From the NCBI GenBank assembly GCA_007119985.1, contig SKOQ01000051.1:1-16847 (forward strand): a stretch of DNA of 16,847 nt, given 5' to 3'. Source of the DNA: Marinospirillum sp. (GTDB lineage: Bacteria; Pseudomonadota; Gammaproteobacteria; Pseudomonadales; Halomonadaceae). A program made the position numbers and the translations under genes. The notes below the pieces were generated by a model. The model was not told where the DNA came from. It saw only the letters and a program-made list of their open reading frames with translations, and did not search any database. Each line of letters starts with the position of its first letter. Positions within the stretch are counted from its first letter, which is position 1. Of the stretch, positions 1-7,324 are shown one piece after another.

Positions 1-1218
1 AGCTTGTATGAAGGCCTCAGCTTATGGCATGGCCCAACCCTGCTGCTAGGCGAAGGCTGTATGCTGCTGCTTTACTGGGGCCGACGTTTTCTGACGCCGC
101 AGCTCATGGCTCTGGGGTTAGCCGCTGATCGCGCCCAGCTAATCGCGCGCATGGCGCCCATGCTGTTGCTGATTGGCTCAACACTGCTCGTGGCGAGCTT
201 GCGGCTTGATCAACAAGGCATACAGATTGTCGGTGCGCTGCCACTGGGCTTTCCTGATCTGGCCCTGCCTAGTCAGCTCGATCCGCAACAACTGCTGCTT
301 TTACTGCCCTTGGCCCTAATGATCAGCCTGATCGGCTTTGCTGAATCTGTTGCCATTGCACGCACCTTTGCTGCCAAACGCCGTCAGCAGGTGAATAGCA
401 ATCGTGAGCTGATGGGGCTGGGCTTGGCGAATCTGGCTGCTGGCTTCAGTGCCAGTTTTCCAGTGACAGGGGGCTTATCGCGCAGTGTGGTGAACTATGA
501 TGCAGGAGCCGTGACGCCTGTTGCCAGCCTGTTGACCGGAATCGGCATGGCTTTGGCGCTGCTCTTTTTAACAGGATGGCTTTATTACCTGCCTCAAGCT
601 CTACTCTCTGCCGTGATCTTGATCGCGGTTTCTTCTCTCGTGCAGTGGCGGCCCTTTGTGCAGTTCTGGCGTTATAGCCGTAGCGATGCCTGGTCTTGGC
701 TGATCACCTTTGCCGGCGTGCTGCTCTTGGGTCTGGAGTGGGGGTTATTGGCGGGTATTCTGGCCTCTTTAGGCGCTTGGCTGGCTAAAAACACCAAGCC
801 CCATGTGGCCATTGTGGGGCGAGTTCCTGAAACAGAGCATTACCGTAATACAGAGCGCTATCAGGTTGAACTCCATCCGCAGATCCTGTCTTTGCGAATT
901 GATGAAAGCCTGATGTTTGCCAATGCGCAGGAAGTCGAACAGCGGGTGCTCAATGAAATCAGCAAGCGACCCGAAGTCGAACACGTGATTCTGATGGGCT
1001 CTGGCATTAACCATATCGATGCCAGTGGCGTAGAAATGTTGGAACAGCTGAATCAGCTTTTAGGCGAACAATCCATTCAGCTGCATTTATCGGAGATCAA
1101 GGGGCCAGTGCTGGATCGATTGAAACTCAGCCCGCTCTTGCCTCAGCTCAGTGGTCAACTGTTTCTGACTCAGCACCAGGCGATGCAACATCTGCTCAAA
1201 AAGCCTGAAAGCTCCTGA
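1..1218 (+). CDS. SulP family anion transporter with STAS domain, C-terminal part (5' truncated by window edge)
   Basis: An inner-membrane SulP/SLC26 transporter that moves sulfate, bicarbonate or another small anion; the substrate cannot be read from sequence. The frame is open from base 1 with no convincing start, so the N-terminal membrane segments lie outside the window. The visible part has several hydrophobic spans. The SulP core stretch FPVTGGLSRSVVNYDAGA lies at about residues 152-169 and resembles the family's GG-SRS-N signature. After the last span (about residues 230-260) comes a soluble STAS domain (about 290-395) containing HIDASGVEML, the usual DxSG loop. The gene ends in TGA and converges on the chemoreceptor gene; a shared hairpin follows. 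SulP plus STAS is secure, the transported ion is not. No carbonic anhydrase gene is visible beside it. Confidence 0.93.
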   Translation, partial: SLYEGLSLWHGPTLLLGEGCMLLLYWGRRFLTPQLMALGLAADRAQLIARMAPMLLLIGSTLLVASLRLDQQGIQIVGALPLGFPDLALPSQLDPQQLLLLLPLALMISLIGFAESVAIARTFAAKRRQQVNSNRELMGLGLANLAAGFSASFPVTGGLSRSVVNYDAGAVTPVASLLTGIGMALALLFLTGWLYYLPQALLSAVILIAVSSLVQWRPFVQFWRYSRSDAWSWLITFAGVLLLGLEWGLLAGILASLGAWLAKNTKPHVAIVGRVPETEHYRNTERYQVELHPQILSLRIDESLMFANAQEVEQRVLNEISKRPEVEHVILMGSGINHIDASGVEMLEQLNQLLGEQSIQLHLSEIKGPVLDRLKLSPLLPQLSGQLFLTQHQAMQHLLKKPESS

Positions 1219-1244
1219 TGAGCGATCGACTGACTGCTCACTGA

Positions 1245-1286
1245 CTCACCCCGCCACCTCTTCAGATGAGAAGCTGGCGGGGTGAG
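1245..1286. terminator. Hairpin between convergent genes, probable bidirectional terminator
   Basis: CTCACCCCGCCA (1245-1256) pairs perfectly with TGGCGGGGTGAG (1275-1286), a GC-rich 12-bp stem. CTTC (1260-1263) and GAAG (1270-1273) extend the pairing inside the loop. It lies 26 bases after the SulP stop and 27 bases beyond the chemoreceptor stop on the other strand. Neither side has a clear T-run, so it may act as a weak or assisted terminator, or protect both 3' ends. Confidence 0.6.
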
Positions 1287-1313
1287 GCAAAGCGGGGGGA
1301 ATGGATTTTGTCT

Positions 1314-3443
1314 CTAGTCGACCTTGAGCTTGTTCAGTTCTTGCGAAAGGTGCTCGACCACTTCATGCATGGTACTACTGACGAGTTTGACATCATCACC
1401 CAATGCAGCCAGGACCTCGGTTGCGCTTTCAATTCCATTAATATTGCGGTTCATCTCGTCATTCACTTGGTTCTGCTCTTCTGCTGCTGCCGCCACTTGA
1501 ATCACGTTATCGTTAATCCCCGCCATGCGTGTGGCCAGCTGTTCCATCTGCCGCCAAGCTTGATCAGCACCAGCCACCAAGCCTAAGGTGCGCTCTGAGC
1601 TGGCTTGTATCCCCTTCACTGCATGATGCACCTGCTGCTGTAAGGTCTCGATCAGGGCATTAATCTCTGAAGTGGAGCTTTGTGTCCGAGCCGCCAAGGT
1701 ACGCACTTCATCCGCGACCACTGCAAAACCTCGTCCTTGCTCGCCTGCGCGTGCGGCCTCAATCGCGGCATTCAACGCCAGCAGGTTGGTTTGTTCGGCA
1801 ATGCCTTGAATGACCTGCGTGATACCACTGATATTATCGCTACTTTGCGCAACATCGCTGATCGACTGTTGGATTTTCTGCATATCCTCGCCAACTTCCT
1901 TCACCTCAGTCACCGTGTGGCTGAGCACATCGCGCACTTGCTGCAAGTTGACATTTGAGTCTTCGGCTTCTTTTGCCGTTTCAGCCGCCAATCGAGCCAC
2001 TTCATGCGCGGTAGCCGACATTTGATTCATTGCTGAGGCCACACCCTGCATTTCGCTCTGCTGGTCGCTGGTGGCTGCAGAGACGTGCTCTGCCGTTTCT
2101 GCCATCACTTCTGTTTGCTGGGTCAATTCTTGACTGGCCTGCTTGAGCGCTAAAATCATCGTGCGCAGCTTGGCAGTAAACTGGTTAAAACCTGACGCCA
2201 TGGCGATCAACTCGGCATGATTTTTTACCTGCAACTGATGCGTCAAGTCCCCTTCTGCACCACCAAGATCAGCAAAACGCTGCTGCATATCGCGCATCGG
2301 CTGAAGCGTGACTCTCAACCAGAAGGCCACCACCAACACACTGATCAGCAACAAACCACCGCCAGTAAACAACATGGTGGTGGCTGTCTGCTGTTGGCCT
2401 GAGGCCAGCAACTGCTGCAGCTCACGTGTCGCTTGATACGCAATGGCGCTGGGCAGGCGGATCACCACCTTCCAGTCATTGCTCACAGTATCAAACTGAA
2501 TCGGCATCACCACCAGCACATGCTCAGCTTCATGCTGAATCACGCCTACCTCTGCGGCACCAAAGATACGCGCCAATTCTGAGTTAACGGCTTGCAAAGG
2601 CTGCCCTAATGACGCTGCAAACTGACTACTGGCCACCAGCGTACCGCGATCACTGAGCAGATGGATCTCAGCCGCACCCTGATAAAAGCCTTGCTGAATG
2701 GCCAAAAGCTGCTGCTGTATATCAGGGAGATTTAAATCGACGCCGGCCACACCACGGAAGCTGCCAGAGGTGATGATCGGATAGACCAAAGAAGTCAGCA
2801 ACACTTCGTTACCTGCTGAGATCTCATAAAGATAGGGGTCCATTAAACAAGGACGAAGGTGGTCGCGGCTACAGAGGTACCACTCAGACTCTCGGATGCC
2901 TTGATCATTCAAGCTCGCATCCATTTTAAAGTTTGAGTCTTCGATACGGTAAAAAGCCAGATCATCACCTTCTCGAACCCAGTAGATTTCCAAACCACCT
3001 GTATCCGATGAGTGCTGTACCGCGCCACCAAGGAAGAGAATATCACTAGCGTCATAGCCGTTAGGCTCAAAGTGCATATAGGCGGAACCCAGATTTGGAT
3101 TAACCGCCAGACTGTCTCCCACCAAATCCATTAAGGCTTCACGTTCAAGGGGAAGGCGACCATCTGGATTGCCCAGCGCCGTGCTAGAGGCAACGCGGCT
3201 TAGCACACGAGGCAAATCAAAGCTGCGATTCATCAGCTGCGCCATATCTGCCGCCATCAGATGCGCCGCATCCATCAGATTTTGTTCAACGCGCGCATTG
3301 AGGGCTTGGGCTGAGTGATGCATGGCCTGATCGCCACTTTTTTGCATCGATAACCAACCGGTCAGGACTACAGCCAGTAAGGACAAGGACAGGGCCAGGC
3401 CTGCACCCACAATCAGCTTATTACGCAGAGAAAAAACCTTCAT
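1314..3443 (-). CDS. Methyl-accepting chemotaxis protein with periplasmic dCache-like sensor
   Basis: A chemoreceptor of 709 residues that would pass a periplasmic signal to CheA/CheW. Order of parts: membrane span 1 (about 11-31); a periplasmic region of about 320 residues that looks like a double Cache domain (PYLYEISAGNEV at about 203-214, GVAGVDLNL at 231-239); membrane span 2 (about 355-376); HAMP (about 377-430); and a cytoplasmic methyl-accepting coiled coil. The coiled coil carries the highly conserved hairpin tip GIAEQTNLLALNAAIEAARA (547-566) followed by GEQGRGFAVVADEVR. C191 and C199 in the sensor could form a disulfide. The C-terminus ends LNKLKVD with no NWETF-like docking pentapeptide. 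The start is preceded by AGAGGGGG. No che genes are adjacent, so this is an orphan receptor. The ligand is unknown. Confidence 0.95.
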   Translation of the reverse strand: MKVFSLRNKLIVGAGLALSLSLLAVVLTGWLSMQKSGDQAMHHSAQALNARVEQNLMDAAHLMAADMAQLMNRSFDLPRVLSRVASSTALGNPDGRLPLEREALMDLVGDSLAVNPNLGSAYMHFEPNGYDASDILFLGGAVQHSSDTGGLEIYWVREGDDLAFYRIEDSNFKMDASLNDQGIRESEWYLCSRDHLRPCLMDPYLYEISAGNEVLLTSLVYPIITSGSFRGVAGVDLNLPDIQQQLLAIQQGFYQGAAEIHLLSDRGTLVASSQFAASLGQPLQAVNSELARIFGAAEVGVIQHEAEHVLVVMPIQFDTVSNDWKVVIRLPSAIAYQATRELQQLLASGQQQTATTMLFTGGGLLLISVLVVAFWLRVTLQPMRDMQQRFADLGGAEGDLTHQLQVKNHAELIAMASGFNQFTAKLRTMILALKQASQELTQQTEVMAETAEHVSAATSDQQSEMQGVASAMNQMSATAHEVARLAAETAKEAEDSNVNLQQVRDVLSHTVTEVKEVGEDMQKIQQSISDVAQSSDNISGITQVIQGIAEQTNLLALNAAIEAARAGEQGRGFAVVADEVRTLAARTQSSTSEINALIETLQQQVHHAVKGIQASSERTLGLVAGADQAWRQMEQLATRMAGINDNVIQVAAAAEEQNQVNDEMNRNINGIESATEVLAALGDDVKLVSSTMHEVVEHLSQELNKLKVD

Positions 3444-3550
3444 GCCGCCCCCTCTTGATAAGAGCGCACCCAGTGATGCCTCCGCAGAGCGAGGTTATAT
3501 CATCATCAGGTACACTGAATATAAAAGAGTATAGCCACATAAAGTGACAG

Positions 3551-3581
3551 AAAAAACAAAAAACCCACCTTAAGGTGGGTT
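3551..3581 (-). terminator. Rho-independent terminator after the 41-residue membrane protein gene
   Basis: On the minus strand AACCCACC and GGTGGGTT form an 8-bp stem with a TTAA loop (3562-3581). It is followed by a T-rich tract TTTTTTGTTTTTT (3563-3551). The polarity fits termination of transcripts running leftward from 3623, or from cnoX, and not of plus-strand transcripts. It lies 41 bases beyond the stop codon of the small gene, which supports that gene being a real transcription unit. Confidence 0.85.
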
Positions 3582-3622
3582 AATCGCGGCCAGCGGCCAA
3601 GAACACAGCAAGAAGCCCTGTC

Positions 3623-3748
3623 TTAAAAAAGCACTTTCGCCCAGCCAATAACCATCGGGAGGGTCGGCATGGCTAGCAAAACAACCAAACCGACGGGAAT
3701 CCATAGGGGGCTCGCGCTATCTTGGAAATCAGGATCGTATTCAGCCAT
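3623..3748 (-). CDS. 41-residue single-span membrane protein, unrecognised
   Basis: This short frame starts at ATG (3748) and stops at TAA (3623). The leader AAGAGAGAAAAAGATG is almost the same as the ribosome-binding leader of aroE in this window (AAGAGAGAAAAAAGATG). The product has an acidic N-terminus (E3, D5, D7, D10), then one hydrophobic segment at about residues 15-36 with W16, prolines 18, 28 and 31, and W36, and ends K38-V-L-F41. By the positive-inside rule the single lysine suggests N-out, C-in, but that is weak. An intrinsic terminator follows and a promoter with FNR-like boxes precedes it. I do not recognise the family. Small single-span subunits of terminal oxidases (CydX, CcoM-like) are similar in size and in oxygen control, but I see no sequence match to them. 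Coding status is inferred from the leader, composition and flanking signals. Confidence 0.72.
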   Translation of the reverse strand: MAEYDPDFQDSASPLWIPVGLVVLLAMPTLPMVIGWAKVLF

Positions 3749-3769
3749 CTTTTTCTCTCTTGCATTAGG

Positions 3770-3783
3770 TTGATTTAAATCAA
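3770..3783. promoter_or_regulatory. Perfect FNR/Anr-type box
   Basis: TTGATTTAAATCAA is a perfect 14-bp palindrome and matches the FNR/Anr/Dnr consensus TTGAT-N4-ATCAA at all ten specified bases. Its centre (3776.5) lies about 28 bases upstream of the 41-residue gene's ATG. It therefore cannot be a class II activator site (-41.5) for a start site ahead of that ATG. With the predicted start near 3780 it would sit over +1, a position typical of repression. Binding is inferred from the consensus match. Confidence 0.65.
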
Positions 3784-3786
3784 GAG

Positions 3787-3815
3787 ATCATAACAGCTGA
3801 GTTGATTTATGTCAC
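3787..3815 (-). promoter_or_regulatory. Sigma70-like promoter for the 41-residue protein gene
   Basis: On the minus strand GTGACA (3815-3810) and TATGAT (3792-3787) are separated by exactly 17 bases; each hexamer has 5 of 6 consensus bases. The predicted start site is near 3780, about 32 bases before the ATG at 3748. The -35 hexamer is part of the weaker FNR-like box (3802-3815), and the start site falls within the perfect box (3770-3783). Confidence 0.6.
3802..3815 (-). promoter_or_regulatory. Second, weaker FNR/Anr-like box
   Basis: On the minus strand GTGACATAAATCAA matches TTGAT-N4-ATCAA at eight of ten specified bases; one half-site is intact. Its centre (3808.5) is 32 bases, about three helical turns, from the centre of the perfect box. 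If this box activates as a class II site, a start near 3767 is expected, and TTTAAA inside the perfect box would be the -10. Confidence 0.4.
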
Positions 3816-3836
3816 TTCAATGACTATGGAGCGTCC

Positions 3837-4685
3837 CTAGTACATCAGCGTATAAAGCTGGCGTCGACTCCGTATCACCAGCGGATGCGCCTCTCCAAGC
3901 AGGGTAAAGACTTCAAGCAGCGTTTTGTGCGCCACACCTTCTTGGTAGCTGCGCTCCGTACGCAGCAGCTGAAGCAAATGGCCAATCGCTTGTTCGTAGT
4001 CAGCCTGAACAATCGCGGCCAGAGACTTTAAGTAAAGCGCCTCACTGTCTTCCCGATCCGCTAACGCAGCTAACTGCTCGGCATTCGGGGCCAACTCAGC
4101 AAATCTCAGCCCAGCGATCAGGCCCTTCACCTCAGGCCGCTGCTGATCTGCATCAGGTAGAGACATCAGCAGGGCTTGAGCAGCCTCACTTTGATTTTGC
4201 TGTAAGTAAACTCGCGCCAAATCTATTTTCAGATCCATATCTTCTGGCAGCTGCGCGGTGGCTTGCTCCAGCAGAGTTTGGGCGGTATCAAGTTGGCCTT
4301 CGCTGAGCAGTTGTTTGATCTGCACCTTAAACTCTTCAACAGGATTGCGGATATGCTGCTTGAGAAAAGCGCGGATCTCGCTCTCTGGCTTAGCCCCTGT
4401 GAACTGATCAACAAACTGACCTTGGTTGACCAAAATCACCGTAGGTACGCTACGCACCTGAAATTGCGCGGCGATCTCAGGCTGCTCCTCAATATTGATC
4501 TTCGCTAGAATCAGTTGGCCGTTATATTCTTCGGTCAACTTGGTTAACACTGGGAGCAGGGCTTTGCATGGTGCACACCATTCTGCCCAAAAATCGATCA
4601 GCACAGGCTGGCGCATCGAGCCTTCCAGAATCACCTGTTGGAAGTTTTCGGGTGTAATATCAACGATATAGGGAGAAGAGTGCAT
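3837..4685 (-). CDS. cnoX: Thioredoxin-TPR protein, CnoX/YbbN family
   Basis: A cytoplasmic protein of 282 residues, close to the 284 of E. coli YbbN (CnoX), a holdase and redox protein that protects substrates and hands them to GroEL/DnaK. The thioredoxin domain (about 8-112) carries WCAPC at 36-40 and the cis-proline loop SVPTV (P81). Residues 115-282 are helical TPR-like repeats of the kind seen in this family (LLSEGQLDTAQTLLEQA; DLARVYLQQNQSEAAQALL). E. coli YbbN has lost one active-site cysteine, whereas this protein keeps a full CxxC and could act as an oxidoreductase as well as a chaperone. The start has a modest AGGA upstream. It lies alone between the DUF2628-like gene (171-base gap) and the small membrane protein gene. 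Confidence 0.9.
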   Translation of the reverse strand: MHSSPYIVDITPENFQQVILEGSMRQPVLIDFWAEWCAPCKALLPVLTKLTEEYNGQLILAKINIEEQPEIAAQFQVRSVPTVILVNQGQFVDQFTGAKPESEIRAFLKQHIRNPVEEFKVQIKQLLSEGQLDTAQTLLEQATAQLPEDMDLKIDLARVYLQQNQSEAAQALLMSLPDADQQRPEVKGLIAGLRFAELAPNAEQLAALADREDSEALYLKSLAAIVQADYEQAIGHLLQLLRTERSYQEGVAHKTLLEVFTLLGEAHPLVIRSRRQLYTLMY

Positions 4686-4856
4686 GGCGGCATCCTATCA
4701 ATAACAAGAAAGAGGGTAGAAAAGAGAGCGCAAAGGTCAGTTGAATATCCTAGATGGGGGCAGAAAAAGGAAACTCAAGAGCGCAAAAGCCGACTTGTTG
4801 TTGATCCTCCACTGGAGCTGAGTCTATGCCAGGGACCGTCAGAGCAGGCGGCTCTC

Positions 4857-5378
4857 TTAAGGCTGCCCCTTACGCCAAGGACGCGCATTAAAATCCTTCG
4901 GGGGTGGCTGATTGGCATTGGCAGCAGAGCGATCGCGTATATCACGAAAATCGCGTCCAAAGGTGGCCGCAGGTTTATGGCCTGCTGGGGCGTCCCTCTC
5001 TTCGGCGGCTTGATGGCTTCGCTTCGCAGCTTGAATCGCTTGCGTCGCGCTTTGGCTGTTAATCCGTTTGACCAGTTGATAATTCTGGGCTTCTAAGCGT
5101 GCGCACACCCAAGATTGACCCTGTACACCCGCCCACAGGGGAAGCAACGCGATCCCTGCCAAACCACTTAAAGCCAGCAATGGAAAGTTGAGTAAAGCGC
5201 CAGCGGCAGCCGCACCCACCATCACCATAAAGCCAAGAAACAGCAAAAAAGCCTTGCCCCAGAGGTTATTGGCGGCCGCCCATAAAAAACTGGCAAAAAA
5301 GGCAGCCACACTAAAGCCGACTGGAACAGCCTGGTAGTTTTTTTTGGTTTTATGCTGATAAACACGAAAAACGGCCAT
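4857..5378 (-). CDS. DUF2628-like inner-membrane protein
   Basis: A 173-residue membrane protein of unknown function. The N-terminus FRVYQHKTKKNYQAVPVGFS followed by AAFFASFLWAAANNLW resembles the DUF2628 pattern (a short polar head containing VGFSW-like residues, then hydrophobic segments). Hydrophobic stretches run at about residues 22-37, 43-62 and 65-88. The C-terminal 75 residues (about 98-173) are hydrophilic, rich in Q, A, R, P and charged residues, and probably disordered in the cytoplasm. The ribosome-binding site is poor: AAGGA lies about 12 bases before the ATG. The 171-base gap to cnoX holds no gene or convincing hairpin that I can see, so co-transcription with cnoX is possible but not shown. 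Confidence 0.75.
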   Translation of the reverse strand: MAVFRVYQHKTKKNYQAVPVGFSVAAFFASFLWAAANNLWGKAFLLFLGFMVMVGAAAAGALLNFPLLALSGLAGIALLPLWAGVQGQSWVCARLEAQNYQLVKRINSQSATQAIQAAKRSHQAAEERDAPAGHKPAATFGRDFRDIRDRSAANANQPPPKDFNARPWRKGQP

Positions 5379-5422
5379 CCTCAGCGGGGTTCCTTATTTC
5401 ATCAATCAAAGTGGCTGTTGAG

Positions 5423-5442
5423 CTAGATGTCTATCCATCTAG
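5423..5442. repeat. Short inverted repeat between the ettA tail and the DUF2628-like gene
   Basis: CTAGATG (5423-5429) and CATCTAG (5436-5442) form a 7-bp stem with a 6-base loop. No T-run follows on either strand. It overlaps the second stop (5439-5441) of the interrupted frame and lies 45 bases before the start of the DUF2628-like gene. Its function is unknown. Confidence 0.35.
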
Positions 5443-5606
5443 GCACTTTCAACCTGAGTCGTCTCTTCAATGACACTGAAGGTCCATGAATTATCGGTAA
5501 TTTTGATGACCTGAGGCTAGCTTTGTTCGGTAACATCTTGTTGCATGCTTGCTGGCACCTTCACATAGGTGGCGCACTTCCTTGTGCGCTCAGGCTGTTG
5601 ATGCAT
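5439..5606 (-). pseudogene. Possible decayed small gene: reading frame broken by one TAG
   Basis: Starting at ATG 5606, twelve bases beyond the ettA stop and in the same frame, a 29-codon frame runs to TAG (5519-5517). It then continues open for 25 more codons to a second TAG (5441-5439). The part after the first stop reads protein-like (KITDNSWTFSVIEETTQVES) but has no ATG or GTG start of its own. No ribosome-binding site precedes the first ATG. Most simply this is either a small gene inactivated by a nonsense change or chance. I recognise no family. Apart from this frame and two hairpins, the 237-base gap 5379-5615 holds nothing else I can support. Confidence 0.25.
5572..5589. repeat. Hairpin downstream of ettA
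   Basis: GCGCAC (5572-5577) pairs with GTGCGC (5584-5589) around the loop TTCCTT. It lies 26 bases beyond the ettA stop. No T-tract follows on the minus strand, so it is at best an atypical terminator or a 3'-end stabilising structure. Confidence 0.35.
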
Positions 5607-5615
5607 AAAAAGCGA

Positions 5616-7277
5616 TTAGGCATCAATCCGCTTGTACTTCATGCGCTTAGGCGTATCACTACCACAGCGTTTTTTGTGATCTTCTTCATATTCGGCGTAG
5701 TTGCCTTCAAAGAAGACCACCTTAGAATCGCCTTCATAAGCCAGAATATGGGTCGCGATACGATCCAAGAACCAGCGATCGTGCGAAATCACCAGCGCAC
5801 AGCCAGGGAAGGCCAGCAGTGCCTCTTCCAGCGCCCGCAGTGTTTCAACATCCAGATCATTCGAGGGTTCATCGAGCAAGAGGACGTTCGCGCCCTGCTT
5901 GAGCGTCAGCGCCAGATGCAAGCGGCCTCGCTCACCACCAGACAGATCACCAACACGTTTTTGCTGATCATTACCCTTAAAGTTAAAGCGGCCTACATAA
6001 GCGCGTGAAGGCATTTCAACTGAGCCGACCTTAAGAATATCAGCACCACCTGAGACGGCCTCCCAGACACTGAGGTGGTCTTCTAAGCCTTCGCGCGACT
6101 GATCGACGGTCGCCAGCTGGACCGTTTCTCCGACCACGACTTCACCGCTATCTGGCTGCTCTTGGCCGGTGAGCAGCTTAAAGAGGGTCGATTTACCGGC
6201 ACCGTTACCACCGACAATGCCAACAATCGCACCCTTGGGGATCTGGAAATCCAGCTGATCAAAGAGCAGTTTATCGCCAAAGCGCTTGCTGACACCGTGA
6301 AACTCGATGACCTTGTCACCTAGACGCGCTCCAGGTGGAATATAGATTTCATTGGTTTCGTTGCGCTGTTGGAACTCTTGACTCGATAGCTCTTCAAACT
6401 GGCGTAAACGGGCTTTGGATTTGGATTGACGCCCCTTGGCACCTTGACGCACCCATTCCAGCTCTTGTTGAACCGCCTTACGGTGGGCTGACTCTTGCTT
6501 GGCTTCGGCCTCAAGACGATTTTGCTTGGCTTCCAGCCACTTGGAATAGTTGCCCTCGAACGGAATCCCCATACCTCGGTCCAGCTCAAGGATCCAGCCC
6601 GCGACGTTATCTAAGAAGTAGCGATCGTGGGTAATCGCTACAACGGTGCCAGGGTAGTCATGCAAAAAGCGCTCAAGCCAAGCCACTGATTCTGCATCCA
6701 AGTGGTTAGTCGGTTCATCCAGCAGCAGCATATCGGGGCCAGACAGCAACAGGCGGCACAAGGCTACACGGCGTTTTTCACCACCGGAGAGCTGCTCAAC
6801 CTTGGCATCCCACTCTGGTAGACGGAGCGCATCAGCGGCCACTTCAAGCTTACGCTCAAGGTTATGCGCATCTGCGGCTTGAATAATATTTTCTAACCGT
6901 GCCTGCTCAGCGGCAAGCGCATCAAAATCCGCATCAGGATCGGCATAGGCCGCATAAACGTCTTCGAGCTTGGCCTGGGCCTCTTTAACGACAGAGACAG
7001 CTTCTTCTACGATTTCACGGACGGTTTTACTCGGGTCCAGTTCGGGTTCTTGTGGCAGATAACCGACTTGAATCCCAGGCATCGGGCGTGCCTCACCATT
7101 AAATTCTTGATCCACACCCGCCATAATGCGCAGCAGTGTCGATTTACCCGACCCATTCAGGCCAAGGACACCGATTTTGGCTCCAGGAAAGAAAGATAAA
7201 GAAATGTCTTTTAGGATTTCACGCTTGGGTGGCACTGTCTTGCCAACACGGTGCATGGAATAAACATACTGGGCCAT
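5616..7277 (-). CDS. ettA: EttA, energy-dependent translational throttle (ABC-F ATPase)
   Basis: A soluble ABC-F protein that binds the ribosomal E site and gates entry into elongation according to ATP/ADP level. Two ABC domains are intact. The first has GLNGSGKST, LSGGEKRR and LLLLDEPTNHLD; the second has GGNGAGKST, LSGGERGR and VLLLDEPSNDLD. The charged linker with the EAKQNRLEAEAKQ segment joins them. The basic tail ends KRMKYKRIDA. I chose the ATG at 7277 (MAQYVYSMHRVGKTVPP, 553 residues) over an in-frame ATG at 7298. It aligns with the E. coli start MAQFVYTMHRVGK, and AGAGGAG sits 7 bases upstream of it. It is transcribed divergently from glyA. Identification as EttA rather than Uup, YheS or YbiT rests on the N-terminus and overall similarity. 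Confidence 0.96.
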   Translation of the reverse strand: MAQYVYSMHRVGKTVPPKREILKDISLSFFPGAKIGVLGLNGSGKSTLLRIMAGVDQEFNGEARPMPGIQVGYLPQEPELDPSKTVREIVEEAVSVVKEAQAKLEDVYAAYADPDADFDALAAEQARLENIIQAADAHNLERKLEVAADALRLPEWDAKVEQLSGGEKRRVALCRLLLSGPDMLLLDEPTNHLDAESVAWLERFLHDYPGTVVAITHDRYFLDNVAGWILELDRGMGIPFEGNYSKWLEAKQNRLEAEAKQESAHRKAVQQELEWVRQGAKGRQSKSKARLRQFEELSSQEFQQRNETNEIYIPPGARLGDKVIEFHGVSKRFGDKLLFDQLDFQIPKGAIVGIVGGNGAGKSTLFKLLTGQEQPDSGEVVVGETVQLATVDQSREGLEDHLSVWEAVSGGADILKVGSVEMPSRAYVGRFNFKGNDQQKRVGDLSGGERGRLHLALTLKQGANVLLLDEPSNDLDVETLRALEEALLAFPGCALVISHDRWFLDRIATHILAYEGDSKVVFFEGNYAEYEEDHKKRCGSDTPKRMKYKRIDA

Positions 7278-7305
7278 CTGCCAACTCCTCTGGTTCATCT
7301 TGAAG

Positions 7306-7324
7306 GCGTTTGTTTGTCAAACGC
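7306..7324. repeat. Inverted repeat in the ettA leader
   Basis: GCGTTTG (7306-7312) pairs with CAAACGC (7318-7324), loop TTTGT. In the ettA transcript it would form a 7-bp hairpin ending 28 bases before the ATG at 7277. Read on the plus strand it is followed by a T-run (TCTTTTTTACTC) and looks like an intrinsic terminator, but no plus-strand gene lies just upstream. Further out (about 7350-7372) GCTGATTTCAGCTGAGATTC is a partly symmetric stretch. Confidence 0.35.

Noticed and set aside
1266..1586. Plus-strand open frame of 106 codons over the chemoreceptor 3' end
   Set aside because: Antisense to the MCP signalling domain and starting within the hairpin; an ORF shadow.
4638..5096. Plus-strand open frame of 152 codons
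   Set aside because: It runs antisense to the start of cnoX and the DUF2628-like gene, with low-complexity basic content and no ribosome-binding site.
5523..6008. Plus-strand open frame of 161 codons
   Set aside because: It lies mostly antisense to ettA, has no recognisable product, and its codons mirror those of the real gene.
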